From an uncultured Thalassotalea sp. (GTDB lineage Bacteria; Pseudomonadota; Gammaproteobacteria; Enterobacterales; Alteromonadaceae): a stretch of 64,000 nt of DNA. Location of the stretch: NCBI GenBank assembly GCA_947492575.1, contig CANLNK010000001.1:868001-932000 (forward strand), in the 5' to 3' direction. The notes under the pieces are model-generated. The model did no database searches and was not told the origin of the DNA. It was given only the letters and a program-made list of their open reading frames with translations. Shown here piece by piece: positions 45,644 through 56,493 of the stretch (its first letter is position 1; the number at the start of each line of letters is the position of its first letter). The position numbers and the translations under genes are program-made.

Positions 45644-46396
45644 GTGACAACGGGTATTGAAAACCAAGCATTAGACCTTAAAGTGCCAAATCATGTTGCC
45701 ATTATCATGGACGGCAACGGGCGCTGGGCGCAAATGCAAGGAAAGAAACGAGTTTTCGGCCACAAGAACGGTGTTGAATCAGTCCGTGCAACAGTGACTG
45801 CAGCCCGTAAAATGGGAGTAAAAGCATTAACCTTATTCGCCTTTAGTAGCGAAAATTGGTTACGTCCCGAAGAAGAAGTCTCTGTTTTAATGGAGCTCTT
45901 TATGCTGGTGTTGAACCGTGAGGTGAAGCGCCTGCATAAAAATGATATAAGATTTCGTGTGATTGGTGATGTCAGTCGTTTTTCTAACAAACTACAAGAA
46001 AAAATAAAGGCAGCTGAGTCACTCACTGAACACAACCAAGGTATGGTGTTATCTATTGCCGCCAATTATGGTGGCCGCTGGGACATTACACATGCAGCTA
46101 AACAATTAGCTGCACAAGTTAAGCAGGGTGAAATATCAGTAGACGATATTACCGAGGACTCTTTGAATCGCTTAACTAGTCTCTATGATATGCCTGATTT
46201 AGATTTAATGATCCGCACAGGCGGTGACCATCGCGTCAGTAATTTCTTACTGTGGCAGGTTGCTTATGCGGAGTTTTACTTTACCGATGTATTGTGGCCC
46301 GATTTTAATGAGGCTGAATTCACCAAAGCAATAGAGACTTTCACACAACGTGAACGTCGTTTTGGTAAAACTGGTGAGCAAGTAAAACAGCAATAA
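45644..46396 (+). CDS. uppS: Undecaprenyl diphosphate synthase
   Basis: A 250-residue cis-prenyltransferase making the C55 lipid carrier for peptidoglycan and O-antigen. The catalytic Asp23 is in [10 protein letters not shown] (21-30); further signatures are [13 protein letters not shown] and [20 protein letters not shown]. The start is a GTG with GAGAG upstream. It leads into cdsA 12 bases later. The gene order uppS-cdsA-dxr-rseP-bamA matches E. coli. Confidence 0.97.
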   Translation: MTTGIENQALDLKVPNHVAIIMDGNGRWAQMQGKKRVFGHKNGVESVRATVTAARKMGVKALTLFAFSSENWLRPEEEVSVLMELFMLVLNREVKRLHKNDIRFRVIGDVSRFSNKLQEKIKAAESLTEHNQGMVLSIAANYGGRWDITHAAKQLAAQVKQGEISVDDITEDSLNRLTSLYDMPDLDLMIRTGGDHRVSNFLLWQVAYAEFYFTDVLWPDFNEAEFTKAIETFTQRERRFGKTGEQVKQQ

Positions 46397-46408
46397 AAGG
46401 AATATCCT

Positions 46409-47275
46409 TTGTTAAAGCAGCGAATTATCACAGCGGTGGTCTTAGCACCGCTTGCTATTGCGGCAATTTTTTATTTACCTTTGCCAATATTTGGCGCGCT
46501 TTTGTTGTCGGTTATGGCAATCGGAGCTTGGGAGTGGGGTCCTTTAATGGGCTTTGCTCGCACTAAAAGACGCAGCAGTTTTGTTTTTGCTAGTGTCGCA
46601 CTTATTTGTGTTATTTGGACCTTAATGCCACCGGAAACCTTGTGGCTCGCAAAAGGCCAACTCCAGCAAAATGCTGTTTATATCCTTTGGCTAGCAGTCG
46701 TTTGGTGGTTGCTTTCTGCGTTACTTACTTTCCTTTATCCTCGCTTTAGCTCATTTTGGGCAAGCCATCGTTCTATTCGCGGTGTATTCGGTTGGCTGAC
46801 GCTTATTCCTACTTGGTTAGCTTTTATGGTGATACGTAGCAGTGAATACGAAGCCGATCCTTATCACGGTGCGCAACTCATCATGTTTTTATTCTTAATG
46901 GTGTGGAGTGCTGACATTGGCGCTTACTTTGTGGGTAAATCGATTGGTAAACGCAAATTAATGCCAAATGTAAGCCCTGGTAAAACGTTAGAAGGCTTCT
47001 TTGGTGGAATTGCATTTGCCTGTGTACTCGTCGCGAGTGCGGGTAAAGTTATTGGTTGGACAGCAGAGCAATTTGCTATCGTTCTACTGGTAACTGTTAT
47101 TATTACGACGATATCTGTATTAGGTGACTTAAACGAAAGTATGTTCAAACGCCAAGCTGGAGTTAAAGACAGCGGTACGATATTACCGGGCCATGGCGGT
47201 GTTTTAGATCGCATTGATAGCTTAACAGCTACAGCGCCAATATACGCGCTGTGTTATGTATTGATTGGCTGGTAA
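46409..47275 (+). CDS. cdsA: Phosphatidate cytidylyltransferase
   Basis: A 288-residue inner-membrane enzyme making CDP-diacylglycerol, the precursor of phospholipids. Seven or eight hydrophobic helices; the C-terminal CDS signature [20 protein letters not shown] followed by GVLDRIDS is intact. Start TTG at 46409 with AGGA eight bases upstream. Its end overlaps the open frame of dxr. Confidence 0.96.
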   Translation: MLKQRIITAVVLAPLAIAAIFYLPLPIFGALLLSVMAIGAWEWGPLMGFARTKRRSSFVFASVALICVIWTLMPPETLWLAKGQLQQNAVYILWLAVVWWLLSALLTFLYPRFSSFWASHRSIRGVFGWLTLIPTWLAFMVIRSSEYEADPYHGAQLIMFLFLMVWSADIGAYFVGKSIGKRKLMPNVSPGKTLEGFFGGIAFACVLVASAGKVIGWTAEQFAIVLLVTVIITTISVLGDLNESMFKRQAGVKDSGTILPGHGGVLDRIDSLTATAPIYALCYVLIGW

Positions 47276-47288
47276 CGGTGAAAAACCA

Positions 47289-48527
47289 GTGAGTCTTACA
47301 AGTCGTAAAAATAGCGTTCAGCAACACCAAGTTTGTATTCTAGGCTCTACCGGCTCTATCGGTGAAAGCACGCTAGATATTATCCAACGTCATCCAGATC
47401 GCTTCACGGTTATTTCTCTATCTGCACACAGTCGAGTTGATAAAATGCTGGCCCAGTGTCTTGCCTTTAAACCTCAACACGTGGTGATGGGAAGTGAACA
47501 GGCTGCAGCATCGTTAAAAGAAAAACTCACCGCTCATGGTATTACCAATATAAACGTTCAGTTTGGTAATCAAGCACTATGCGATATTGCCAAAGATGCT
47601 AATGTTGATACCGTGATGGCTGCCATTGTTGGTTCTTCTGGCCTTTTACCTACATTAGCGGCGGTGAAAGCGGGGAAGCGTGTTTTATTGGCTAATAAAG
47701 AGTCGTTAGTGACCTCTGGTCAAATCTTTATCGACGCTGTAAAAACGTCAGGTGCGAAGCTTTTACCAATTGATAGTGAGCACAATGCTATTTTTCAGTG
47801 CTTACCTGAGTTTGAACAACATCGCCCAGGCGAATGTGAATTAGCTGACAATGGCATTAGCAAAATTCTGTTAACTGGCTCTGGTGGTCCTTTCAGAACG
47901 AGAACCGTTGAAACATTATCAGCGGTTACACCTGATGAAGCGTGCGCACATCCTAACTGGGATATGGGACGCAAAATATCGGTCGACTCTGCCACCATGA
48001 TGAATAAAGGGTTGGAGTTTATTGAAGCTAAATGGCTCTTCAATGTGCAACCTGAACAAATTCAAGTGGTGTTGCATCCGCAAAGTACGATTCATTCGAT
48101 GGTGCAGTACAAAGATGGTTCCGTATTGGCACAGATGGGCAACCCTGATATGCGCACACCAATTGCACATGCACTGGCGTATCCTGAGCGAATTGATGCA
48201 GGCGTAGAGCCGCTGGATTTTTTCAACACGAAAGCGTTTGAATTCGAGCAAGTCGATTACGCACGATACCCGAATTTAAAATTGGCAATAGAAGCTTGTT
48301 CCAAAGGGCAGGCAGCCTGTACTGCATTAAATGCAGGTAACGAAATAGCTGTGGCGGCATTTTTAGCCGGCGATATCAAATTTACGGATATTTACAAAGT
48401 CAACGAATCATCTGTCGATAAATTTGTCTCAGAAAGGGTAGACTGTATTGACGATGTGGTGGCGCTGGATGGCAAAGCTAGAGAATTTGCGTCGGCAATT
48501 GTAGCTGAGCTCAAGGAGCAAACTTAA
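47289..48527 (+). CDS. dxr: 1-deoxy-D-xylulose 5-phosphate reductoisomerase
   Basis: About 412 residues; second step of the MEP isoprenoid pathway, making MEP with NADPH. The dinucleotide loop is [17 protein letters not shown]. Active-site segments are [25 protein letters not shown], and [20 protein letters not shown]. The start is ambiguous: a GTG at 47289 has GGTGA seven bases upstream and is preferred; a TTG at 47265 would overlap cdsA. It adjoins rseP with no gap. Confidence 0.95.
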   Translation: MSLTSRKNSVQQHQVCILGSTGSIGESTLDIIQRHPDRFTVISLSAHSRVDKMLAQCLAFKPQHVVMGSEQAAASLKEKLTAHGITNINVQFGNQALCDIAKDANVDTVMAAIVGSSGLLPTLAAVKAGKRVLLANKESLVTSGQIFIDAVKTSGAKLLPIDSEHNAIFQCLPEFEQHRPGECELADNGISKILLTGSGGPFRTRTVETLSAVTPDEACAHPNWDMGRKISVDSATMMNKGLEFIEAKWLFNVQPEQIQVVLHPQSTIHSMVQYKDGSVLAQMGNPDMRTPIAHALAYPERIDAGVEPLDFFNTKAFEFEQVDYARYPNLKLAIEACSKGQAACTALNAGNEIAVAAFLAGDIKFTDIYKVNESSVDKFVSERVDCIDDVVALDGKAREFASAIVAELKEQT

Positions 48528-49883
48528 ATGTTGGATATTCTGTGGAATTTGGCGTCATTTATTGTCGCGTTAGGTGTCCTAATTACCGTTCATGAGTATG
48601 GTCACTTTTGGGTGGCTCGTAAAAACGGTGTTAAAGTAGAGCGATTCTCTGTCGGCTTTGGACAACCAATTTGGCGAAAGACTGACAGTCAGGGAACAGA
48701 GTATGTCGTAGCGCTTATTCCACTTGGTGGTTACGTCAAAATGCTTGATGAGCGAGTAGATGAAGTCGCCGAGCATGAAAAAGACCAAGCATTTAATAAC
48801 AAAAACGTCTATCAACGTATAGCTATTATTGCGGCGGGTCCATTTGCCAATTTCGCATTTGCGATTTTTGCCTTCTACCTAATGTTCTTAATTGGTGTGC
48901 CGAGTATCAAACCTGTAATTGGTAATATCGAACCAGACTCTATTGCCATGGAAGCTAGGTTGCCAGAAGGTGGCGAGATTGTTGAAGTTGCCGGCACTCG
49001 AGTGCGCGACTGGCAAGATATCAATATGGCCATTGTCGGTGAAATTGGTAGTCAGCAAATTCCACTAAAAGTCAAAATGCCTGATTCTCAGTTTGAGAAA
49101 GAGTTTAAGCTAGACACGCAAGATTGGTCATTCTCACCAGAGAAAATCTCTTCACTCGCCAGCCTTGGTATTGTGCCATTCTCTCCTGAAGTAGAGCCTA
49201 TCATCGCGTTAGTCGGTAAAAAGTCACCTGCCGAGCGCGGCGGGTTATTGGTCGGCGATAAACTGATTAGCCTCAATGGAAATGCGATTAGTGATGATTG
49301 GCGCTGGTTCTCGTCGGAGATTAAAAACTTTCCTAAACAGGAAGTTCAGCTAGAAGTTGAGCGAAAAGGCCAATTAATTAAGCTTTATGTCATACCAGAT
49401 GCAAGAGAAGTTAACGGCAAAGAGCAAGGATACTTAGGTGTTTCACCGACGTTTGCCCCTTGGCCAGATGAATACCGAATTAATATTCAATATGGAATTT
49501 TGGGTAGTTTAGGTCAAAGTATGGAACGGACTTGGAATTTAGTGGTCTTAAGTTTCGAAATGATTGGCAAGCTGATCACTGGCGATGTGTCAGTGAAAAA
49601 TTTAAGCGGTCCAATCTCCATTGCTCAAGGAGCAGGTAACAGTGCAGGTTATGGTTTTGTCTATTTTCTAGGCTTTTTGGCCTTAATTAGCATTAATTTA
49701 GGAATAATTAACCTTTTACCGTTACCAGTACTTGATGGTGGGCACTTACTTTATTACCTTATAGAGCTTTTAACAGGAAAGCCTGTACCAGAAAAAATAC
49801 AAGAGTTGGGATTTCGATTCGGAGCAATTGCTTTGCTTGGCTTAATGAGCATCGCCATATTTAACGATTTATCACGACTTTAA
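48528..49883 (+). CDS. rseP: RIP metalloprotease RseP (sigma-E site-2 protease)
   Basis: A 451-residue inner-membrane zinc protease that cleaves RseA after DegS to release sigma-E. The zinc motif HEYGH is at residues 22-26, and the second site is NLLPLPVLDGGHLL (about 395). Two PDZ domains lie between, around residues 120-200 and 215-300 (KSPAERGGLLVGDKLISLNG). Length equals E. coli (450). It starts directly after the dxr stop, with AAGGAG inside the end of dxr. Confidence 0.97.
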   Translation: MLDILWNLASFIVALGVLITVHEYGHFWVARKNGVKVERFSVGFGQPIWRKTDSQGTEYVVALIPLGGYVKMLDERVDEVAEHEKDQAFNNKNVYQRIAIIAAGPFANFAFAIFAFYLMFLIGVPSIKPVIGNIEPDSIAMEARLPEGGEIVEVAGTRVRDWQDINMAIVGEIGSQQIPLKVKMPDSQFEKEFKLDTQDWSFSPEKISSLASLGIVPFSPEVEPIIALVGKKSPAERGGLLVGDKLISLNGNAISDDWRWFSSEIKNFPKQEVQLEVERKGQLIKLYVIPDAREVNGKEQGYLGVSPTFAPWPDEYRINIQYGILGSLGQSMERTWNLVVLSFEMIGKLITGDVSVKNLSGPISIAQGAGNSAGYGFVYFLGFLALISINLGIINLLPLPVLDGGHLLYYLIELLTGKPVPEKIQELGFRFGAIALLGLMSIAIFNDLSRL

Positions 49884-49910
49884 TAAAAAGAAGTAACCAA
49901 AGTTATATTT

Positions 49911-52385
49911 ATGATGATTAAAAAAATCGCCCTTGCAGTTTTACTCGGCACTCTCGGCAGTTCGGCATATGCTTCAGATGAATTCCAAGTAGAAGATATT
50001 CAGATAAAGGGCTTACAACGGGTTGCACTTGGTGCGGCGCTAACGCATATCCCATTCAACGTAGGCGATACCCTTAACGAGTTTCGTATTTCTCAATCGA
50101 TAAAGTCGCTATATAAATCAGGTCACTTTAATAATATTGAAGTGTATCGTGATGGTGAACGTATTATTTATCGTGTTACTGAACGAGAAACGATCAGTGA
50201 AATCACCTTTGAAGATAACAGTGATCTAAAAGACGAGCAGTTAACTGAGAGTCTAGATGGCAGCGGTATCCGCGTTGGTGAAACATTAGATAGAACGGTA
50301 ATTTCAGGCCTTGAGACTGGTCTAGAAGATTTCTACCATAGTGTGGGTAAATACAATGCTAACGTAAAAGCTGAAATCACCCATTTGCCAAGAAACCGAG
50401 TTAATTTGAAACTTATCTTTGACGAAGGTGATGCGGCTGCAATTGAACAAATTAACCTTGTAGGTAATGAAGTGTTTACCGATGAGGAAGTGCTTAAAAA
50501 TATTGAGCTAACTTACGACTCGCCATGGTGGAATTTCATGGCGCAAGATAGATACCAAAAGCAAACGCTTCAAGGTGACATGGAAACGATTGAAAGTTTC
50601 TACCTTGACCGCGGCTACTTGCGTTTCAAAGTTGATTCAACTCAGGTATCGATGACACCAGACAAAAAAGCGGTATACATTGCGCTTAACGTTTCTGAAG
50701 GTGAGCAGTACACAGTAAGTGAAGTTGACTTTGTTGGTGATATGGCAGGTTTCGAGAATGCGATTCGTGCTATTAACCCGTTAAGAGAAGATAAGCTTTA
50801 TAACGGTGCTGAGGTTACTTATACAGAAGACACTATTAGTCGTTTCTTAGGTCGTTTTGGTTATGCTTACCCGAAAGTGACAACGGTTCCTGAAATAAAC
50901 GATGAAGACAAAACTGTAAAGCTATCGATTTCAATCGACCCAGGTAAACGTATCTACGTTAACCGTGTGAACTTTAAAGGTAACCACGTTACCGCCGATC
51001 GCGTACTTCGTCGTGAGTTACGTCAAATGGAAGGTGCATGGCTGTCAAACAGCTTAGTGGAAGGCTCTAAAGCGCGTCTATCGCGTTTACCATACCTCGA
51101 GAATGTAGAGTTTGAAACTAACCAAATCCCAGGTGAAGAAGACTTAGTTAACGTTGATTTTGATGTTAAAGAGCAACCTTCAGGCTCATTTACTGCCGGT
51201 GTTGGTTATGGTTCTCAAACGAAGCTGAGCTTGAATGCAGGTATTCAACAGAATAACTTCCTTGGTACGGGGAACCGCTTAGCGTTTAACATCAACACAG
51301 TAAGTTACTCTCGTGCTTTAAGTATTTCTTATACTGACCCTTACTTCACCGTTGATGGCATCTCATTAGGTGGCTCAATTTATTACAACGAGTTTGACGC
51401 GGGTAGTGCAAACCTTGTTGAATATGAAAACAAGACATATGGTGTAGGGCTTAACTTAGGTTTCCCAATTAACGAGTATGTACGTGTTAACTTTGGCTTA
51501 GGCTACAAGAGTAACGGTATCACTCGTTTACAAACTTATGAGCAAATTCAAAAGTTCTACGACTTATACTCAGATCCTGAAAACCCAGATGCCAAGTTAG
51601 AGTTTGAAACGTTTGATTTAACAGCTGGTATTTCTCGCGTTACCTTAAACCGTGGTACGTTCCCATCGGCAGGTTCGCAACAGTCATTTTCTGCCAAAAT
51701 GACGACACCAAACTCTGATACTCAGTTCTTTAAACTGAATTTAGATACTAAATGGTACTTCCCAATTACCCGAGATACTCGTTGGACGGTACTAACGCGC
51801 TTTGAAGCGGGTTATGCTAACGGTTACGGTAGTATTGGTGCGAGTGATCAAATTCTGCCATTCTGGGAGAACTTCCGCGCCGGTGGTTCTGATACATTAC
51901 GTGGTTTCGAAACAAACATCGTAGGTCCACGTGCAATCTTCCGTCAGCCAACAACCATTGGTGGTACGCCAGATCCAGTTGGTAGCGGCGGCGGTTGTTG
52001 TTTAGGTATCGACCATGATTTCGTTACGGTTTCAAACCGTTCAGTAGGTGGTAACGCACTTGCTATTGGTGGTGTTGAACTTATTTTCCCTACACCATTC
52101 TTAGACGAAGGTTACTCAAACAGCGTACGTAGTAGTATCTTCGTTGACGTTGGTAACGTATGGGATACAGAATTTAATATGGACGACTACCGTGACTTAG
52201 CTGAATCGGAATTTGAAAAAATTAGCGATTTCTCTGATCCTGGTAGTTACCGTAGTTCGGCAGGTTTATCAATTCAATGGATCTCGCCAATGGGACCAAT
52301 GATCTTTAGCTTTGCGAAAGCATTGAAAAAAGAAGATGGGGATGATACAAGTTTCTTCAGCTTTAATATTGGTAAAACATTCTAA
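49911..52385 (+). CDS. bamA: Outer-membrane protein assembly factor BamA
   Basis: An 824-residue Omp85 protein. Signal peptide 1-22 (SSAYA), five POTRA domains (about 25-420) and a C-terminal beta-barrel ending in FNIGKTF, with the terminal Phe signal for insertion. The L6 motif is SDTLRGFE, with conserved IGG/GP regions. It folds and inserts outer-membrane proteins. Loop L6 here carries adjacent cysteines (GSGGGCCLGID) where E. coli BamA has two cysteines several residues apart. Neighbours rseP and skp are as in E. coli. Confidence 0.96.
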   Translation: MMIKKIALAVLLGTLGSSAYASDEFQVEDIQIKGLQRVALGAALTHIPFNVGDTLNEFRISQSIKSLYKSGHFNNIEVYRDGERIIYRVTERETISEITFEDNSDLKDEQLTESLDGSGIRVGETLDRTVISGLETGLEDFYHSVGKYNANVKAEITHLPRNRVNLKLIFDEGDAAAIEQINLVGNEVFTDEEVLKNIELTYDSPWWNFMAQDRYQKQTLQGDMETIESFYLDRGYLRFKVDSTQVSMTPDKKAVYIALNVSEGEQYTVSEVDFVGDMAGFENAIRAINPLREDKLYNGAEVTYTEDTISRFLGRFGYAYPKVTTVPEINDEDKTVKLSISIDPGKRIYVNRVNFKGNHVTADRVLRRELRQMEGAWLSNSLVEGSKARLSRLPYLENVEFETNQIPGEEDLVNVDFDVKEQPSGSFTAGVGYGSQTKLSLNAGIQQNNFLGTGNRLAFNINTVSYSRALSISYTDPYFTVDGISLGGSIYYNEFDAGSANLVEYENKTYGVGLNLGFPINEYVRVNFGLGYKSNGITRLQTYEQIQKFYDLYSDPENPDAKLEFETFDLTAGISRVTLNRGTFPSAGSQQSFSAKMTTPNSDTQFFKLNLDTKWYFPITRDTRWTVLTRFEAGYANGYGSIGASDQILPFWENFRAGGSDTLRGFETNIVGPRAIFRQPTTIGGTPDPVGSGGGCCLGIDHDFVTVSNRSVGGNALAIGGVELIFPTPFLDEGYSNSVRSSIFVDVGNVWDTEFNMDDYRDLAESEFEKISDFSDPGSYRSSAGLSIQWISPMGPMIFSFAKALKKEDGDDTSFFSFNIGKTF

Positions 52386-52427
52386 GCGTGGACTCGCAAT
52401 AAAAGATTTAATATTTAGGAGAATAAG

Positions 52428-52940
52428 TTGAAAAAGTTCATGAAAACCCTAGCAGTAGCAACAGCTGCTTCAAGCATGTTGATGACAACTGCAGCAATGG
52501 CGCAAAAGGTTGCCGTGGTTAATTTCCAAGAGGTAATGGCTAAGATCCCTCAAACTGCAACGGTTATGCAAACATTAGAGTCTGAGTTTAAAGACGAGCA
52601 AGCAGTTATTAAGCAATTAGAAAACGATCTTAAGTACAACTTAGAGAAGAAAAAGCGTGATAGCTCAATTATGAGCAAGAAAGATCAAGAAGCGCTTGAT
52701 AAGAAAATTGCTGAGTTAAACGTTGAGTACCAAACTAAAGGTCAAGCGCTTCAACAAAAAGCACAAGCTCGTCAAAACGAAGAAACGTCTAAAATTGTTG
52801 CGTTAATTCGTCAAGCAGTAGACAACATTGCTGCAAAGAACAAATATGACGTAGTTATTGAGCAAAAATCAGTTGTGTTCGCTAAGCCTGATTCAAATAT
52901 TACTGAGCAAGTAGTAGAGCAAGTTAGCAAACTAAACTAA
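52428..52940 (+). CDS. skp: Periplasmic chaperone Skp (OmpH)
   Basis: Encodes 170 residues. Signal peptide 1-25 (ending TTAAMA-QK). The mature protein is mostly long coiled coil (about 45-130, rich in Lys, Gln, Glu), the tentacle of the Skp trimer, and the core begins KVAVVNFQEVMAKIPQTATV. It escorts unfolded outer-membrane proteins to BamA. Start TTG at 52428 with AGGAG six bases upstream; a later ATG would cut into the signal peptide. Ten bases before lpxD. Confidence 0.93.
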   Translation: MKKFMKTLAVATAASSMLMTTAAMAQKVAVVNFQEVMAKIPQTATVMQTLESEFKDEQAVIKQLENDLKYNLEKKKRDSSIMSKKDQEALDKKIAELNVEYQTKGQALQQKAQARQNEETSKIVALIRQAVDNIAAKNKYDVVIEQKSVVFAKPDSNITEQVVEQVSKLN

Positions 52941-52950
52941 GATCATTGCA

Positions 52951-53982
52951 ATGAGTTATACGTTAACTGATATTGCAAAGCATATTGGCGCGACTGTTAA
53001 GGGTGATGGCAACATTACCGTTAGCAGTCTTGCTACATTAGCGGCTGCAAAAAATCATCAAATCGCCTTTCTAGCCAACAGTAAATACCAAAGTCAACTA
53101 AAAGACACCCAAGCTGGTGCCGTCATTATCTCTGAAGACATGCTAGACAGCTGCCCGACAAATGCACTTGTTATGGCAAACCCCTACATGGGTTATGCAA
53201 TGACTGCACAGCTTCTAGACTCAACTCCTGCACCTGCTACTGATATTCATCCTCGCGCAGTTATTGACGATACTGTGTCGCTTGGAGAAGGTATTGCAAT
53301 CGGTGCTAATGCTGTGATTGAGAGCGGTGTAGTATTAGGCGACAACGTTGTGGTCGGTGCTGGCTGCTTCGTTGGCAAAGACACTGTTATCGGTGAAGGG
53401 ACAAGGCTTTGGGCCAATGTTACCGTTTATCACAATATTGAAATTGGTAAACATTGTTTGGTACAGGCTAATACCGTCATTGGCTCTGATGGCTTTGGTT
53501 ATGCCCCTCATCAAGGGCAATGGCATAAAATTCCTCAATTGGGTCGTGTAATTATTGGCGATCGGGTTGAAATTGGCGCGAGCACCACCATAGATCGTGG
53601 TGCATTAGGCGATACTATCATTGGAAGTGGCTGTATTTTAGATAACCAGCTACAAATAGCCCATAACGTCGAAATTGGTGAAAACACAGCCATGGCGGCG
53701 TGCAGCGTGATAGCAGGTAGTACCAAAATTGGTAAAAATTGTACTATTGCTGGGCTGGTCGGAGTTAACGGGCACATCGAAGTAGCGGATAATGTTGTAC
53801 TAACAGGCATGACGATGGTGACGAAAGCCATTACAAAGCCGGGTGTTTATTCATCTGGTATGCCTTCTCAACCGAATAAAGATTGGCATCGCATGAATGC
53901 CCGTCTGAGAAAAATTGACGAAACAACAAAGAAAGTTGCTCAACTTGAAAAAGTGGTAGCTGAAGCCAAAAAGGAACGCTAA
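52951..53982 (+). CDS. lpxD: UDP-3-O-acylglucosamine N-acyltransferase
   Basis: A 343-residue enzyme, third step of lipid A synthesis, adding 3-hydroxyacyl from ACP. N-terminal uridine-binding domain, then left-handed beta-helix of hexapeptide repeats (about 100-300: [20 protein letters not shown]), catalytic His238 in [10 protein letters not shown], and a C-terminal helix. Length equals E. coli (341). It sits in skp-lpxD-fabZ-lpxA-lpxB. Confidence 0.97.
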   Translation: MSYTLTDIAKHIGATVKGDGNITVSSLATLAAAKNHQIAFLANSKYQSQLKDTQAGAVIISEDMLDSCPTNALVMANPYMGYAMTAQLLDSTPAPATDIHPRAVIDDTVSLGEGIAIGANAVIESGVVLGDNVVVGAGCFVGKDTVIGEGTRLWANVTVYHNIEIGKHCLVQANTVIGSDGFGYAPHQGQWHKIPQLGRVIIGDRVEIGASTTIDRGALGDTIIGSGCILDNQLQIAHNVEIGENTAMAACSVIAGSTKIGKNCTIAGLVGVNGHIEVADNVVLTGMTMVTKAITKPGVYSSGMPSQPNKDWHRMNARLRKIDETTKKVAQLEKVVAEAKKER

Positions 53983-53983
53983 C

Positions 53984-54436
53984 TTGGAAAGAGAAAAAAA
54001 TGTCATTACTGTTGAAGAAATTCAGCAGTTAATTCCACACCGTTACCCAATGTTGTTGGTTGACCGTGTTTTAGATTTTGAACCAGGGAAATGGTTGCAC
54101 GGTGTTAAGAATGTTACCTTCAACGAGCCAATTTTTACAGGTCACTTCCCTGGTAACGCTATTTTCCCAGGCGTAATGATCTTAGAAGCATTAGCGCAAG
54201 CTACTGGCGTTTTGGGCTTTAAAACGCACGAAGACAAAGCTGGTAAAGAGCTATACTTATTTGCATCTATTGATAATGCACGCTTCAAACGCCCAGTAAC
54301 ACCAGGCGACACAATGCACTTACACGTTGAGTTTGTAAAAGAACGCCGTGGCATGTGGAAGTTTTACGGTGAAGCAAAAGTTGACGGTAAAGTAGTGTGT
54401 TCTGCTGACCTGATGTGTGCAAGACGAGAGTTATAA
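53984..54436 (+). CDS. fabZ: (3R)-hydroxyacyl-ACP dehydratase FabZ
   Basis: A 150-residue hotdog-fold dehydratase of fatty-acid synthesis. Active-site His54 lies in [12 protein letters not shown] and Glu68 in MILEALAQ. The early [13 protein letters not shown] is the family signature. Start TTG at 53984, one base after lpxD ends; AAGGAA is nine bases upstream. Competes with LpxA/LpxD for hydroxyacyl-ACP, so linkage to lpx genes balances lipid A and phospholipids. Confidence 0.97.
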   Translation: MEREKNVITVEEIQQLIPHRYPMLLVDRVLDFEPGKWLHGVKNVTFNEPIFTGHFPGNAIFPGVMILEALAQATGVLGFKTHEDKAGKELYLFASIDNARFKRPVTPGDTMHLHVEFVKERRGMWKFYGEAKVDGKVVCSADLMCARREL

Positions 54437-54439
54437 TTA

Positions 54440-55210
54440 GTGATTCACGAACAAGCGATTATTGAGCCTGGTGCTCAAATAGGTAAAAACGTTTCCATAG
54501 GACCTTGGACGTATATTGGCAAGGACGTTGTCATTGGTGACGATTGCGATATTCGCTCGAATGTAGTGATTAAAGGCCCAACCAAAATAGGCAAGGGCAA
54601 TACTATTTATCAATTCGCTACGATTGGTGAAGATTGCCAAGACTTAAAGTACGACGGTGAGCCCACAGAGTTAATCATTGGCGATAATAATACGTTTCGT
54701 GAATGCTGTACGATTCACCGTGGGACTATCCAAGACGATAGCTTAACGAAGATCGGCAGTAATAACCTATTTATGGCGTACACGCATGTTGCTCATGACT
54801 GTATCGTCGGTAGCCACTGTATCATGGCCAACAATGCGTCTATTGCAGGTCATGTACACGTAGGTGATTGGGCAATTCTAGGCGGTATGGTGGGTGTTCA
54901 TCAGTTTTGTAAAATTGGTGACCATGCCTTTATCGCTGCAAACTCACTCGTGCTAAAAGACGTCCCTCCTTACGTGATGGCTTCAGGGCATGGTGCTTCG
55001 CCATTTGGTCTGAACTCGGAGGGTTTAAAACGTCGTGGTTTTGAGAAAGACGCGATTCTAGCGATTCGTCGTGCATATAAAGCGTTATACCGCCAAGGAT
55101 TAAAAGTTGATGAAGCATTGGCAGACATTGCGCCAATGGCGGAGCAATACCCTGAAGTGCAAGTGTTTGCTGAATTTATCAAGTCATCAAACCGTGGTAT
55201 TATTCGCTAA
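54440..55210 (+). CDS. lpxA: UDP-N-acetylglucosamine acyltransferase
   Basis: A 256-residue first-step enzyme of lipid A synthesis. Left-handed beta-helix (about 1-190) with catalytic His119 in THVAHDCIVGSH and the GMVGVHQF segment, then a helical C-terminal domain (GLKRRGFEKDAILAIRRAYK). Start GTG at 54440, three bases after fabZ. Length matches E. coli (262). Confidence 0.97.
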   Translation: MIHEQAIIEPGAQIGKNVSIGPWTYIGKDVVIGDDCDIRSNVVIKGPTKIGKGNTIYQFATIGEDCQDLKYDGEPTELIIGDNNTFRECCTIHRGTIQDDSLTKIGSNNLFMAYTHVAHDCIVGSHCIMANNASIAGHVHVGDWAILGGMVGVHQFCKIGDHAFIAANSLVLKDVPPYVMASGHGASPFGLNSEGLKRRGFEKDAILAIRRAYKALYRQGLKVDEALADIAPMAEQYPEVQVFAEFIKSSNRGIIR

Positions 55211-55241
55211 CTTTAGCTAATAATAATTACCGTTTTTCTTG

Positions 55242-56414
55242 ATGTCAGAATTATCCTCAAAAGCTCCTGTGTTCGCCATTGTCGTTGGCGAACACTCTGG
55301 CGACACCCTAGGCGAAGGCCTAATCAAATCCATACAAGCTAAAATTCCTAATGCAAAGTTTGTCGGTATCGGCGGCCCTAAAATGCAAGCACTTGGCTTT
55401 GAAAGTCTGTTTGCAATGGATGAGCTGGCAGTGATGGGGATTGTTGAAGTACTGGGAAGAATAAGACGTTTGTTACACGTACGTAAAACACTTACCGACT
55501 ATTTCACACAGAACAAGCCAGACGTGTTCATTGGCATCGATGCACCAGACTTTAATCTCACGTTGGAAGAGAGGTTAAAAGCGCAGGGCATTAAAACGGT
55601 GCATTACGTGAGTCCATCTGTGTGGGCATGGCGAGAAAAGCGCGTATTTAAAGTAGAGCGTGCTACAAATCTTGTACTTGCACTATTGCCATTTGAAAAA
55701 GCGTTTTATGACAAATACAACGTACCTTGTAAGTTTGTCGGTCACTCTCTAGCTGATGATATCCCGCTAACTTCGGACAAGCTTGAGGCACGCAATGCGT
55801 TAGGGCTTAATGGCAAAGGTAAAGTATTGGCATTGATGCCAGGTAGTCGCGGCGGTGAATTGTCGCGTCTCGTTGAACCTTTTTTGCTATCGGCAAAACA
55901 ACTATTTGCAGAAGATGCTAGCTTAACTTTTGTTGCGCCAATGATCAGCGACAAACGTGCTGAGCAGTTTAATCAGTTACATCAGGAAATTGCGCCTGAG
56001 CTTCCGGTGAATGTCATCGTAGGTAAAACCCAGCAAGTAATGGCAGCAAGTGATTGCCTATTAACTGCATCTGGTACAGTGACGTTAGAAGCTGCGTTAA
56101 TTAAGCGCCCGATGGTGATCACTTATCGCTTTAACTGGCTAACGTATCAATTAGGTAAGCACTTAGTGAAGCTAAAGCACTTCTCATTACCTAACTTACT
56201 TGCCGATAAAGAACTCGTGCCAGAGCTATTACAAGATCAGGTGACCCCAGAGAACATTGTGCCGCTGGTTAAAGAGCGTTTGTATCAAGACCAAAGCTCA
56301 CTAGACCAAGCCTTTACAGATATCCACCTAACGCTAAAGCAGGATGCAAGCGAGCAAGCAGCTCAAGCCGTTATCGAGTTATGGCAAGACAGTCCGTTAA
56401 ACGATAAGCGCTAA
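55242..56414 (+). CDS. lpxB: Lipid-A-disaccharide synthase
   Basis: A 390-residue GT19 glycosyltransferase joining UDP-diacylglucosamine to lipid X. Signatures: VGEHSGDTLGEGLIKSI, GIGGPKMQALGFES, HYVSPSVWAWREKRVFKVER and LMPGSRGGELSRL. The start is the ATG at 55242; a TTG immediately before is less likely. It lies 31 bases after lpxA. Confidence 0.96.
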   Translation: MSELSSKAPVFAIVVGEHSGDTLGEGLIKSIQAKIPNAKFVGIGGPKMQALGFESLFAMDELAVMGIVEVLGRIRRLLHVRKTLTDYFTQNKPDVFIGIDAPDFNLTLEERLKAQGIKTVHYVSPSVWAWREKRVFKVERATNLVLALLPFEKAFYDKYNVPCKFVGHSLADDIPLTSDKLEARNALGLNGKGKVLALMPGSRGGELSRLVEPFLLSAKQLFAEDASLTFVAPMISDKRAEQFNQLHQEIAPELPVNVIVGKTQQVMAASDCLLTASGTVTLEAALIKRPMVITYRFNWLTYQLGKHLVKLKHFSLPNLLADKELVPELLQDQVTPENIVPLVKERLYQDQSSLDQAFTDIHLTLKQDASEQAAQAVIELWQDSPLNDKR

Positions 56415-56493
56415 CAAATACTTAGTCGATAGCCACTCGGTAATTATCGAGTTAGCAACCTAATTACATCTTTGTGTTAATAAAGAGATTTTC

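Noticed and set aside
45691-46065. 124-codon antisense ORF inside uppS
   Set aside because: Fully inside a conserved essential gene on the other strand; shadow frame.
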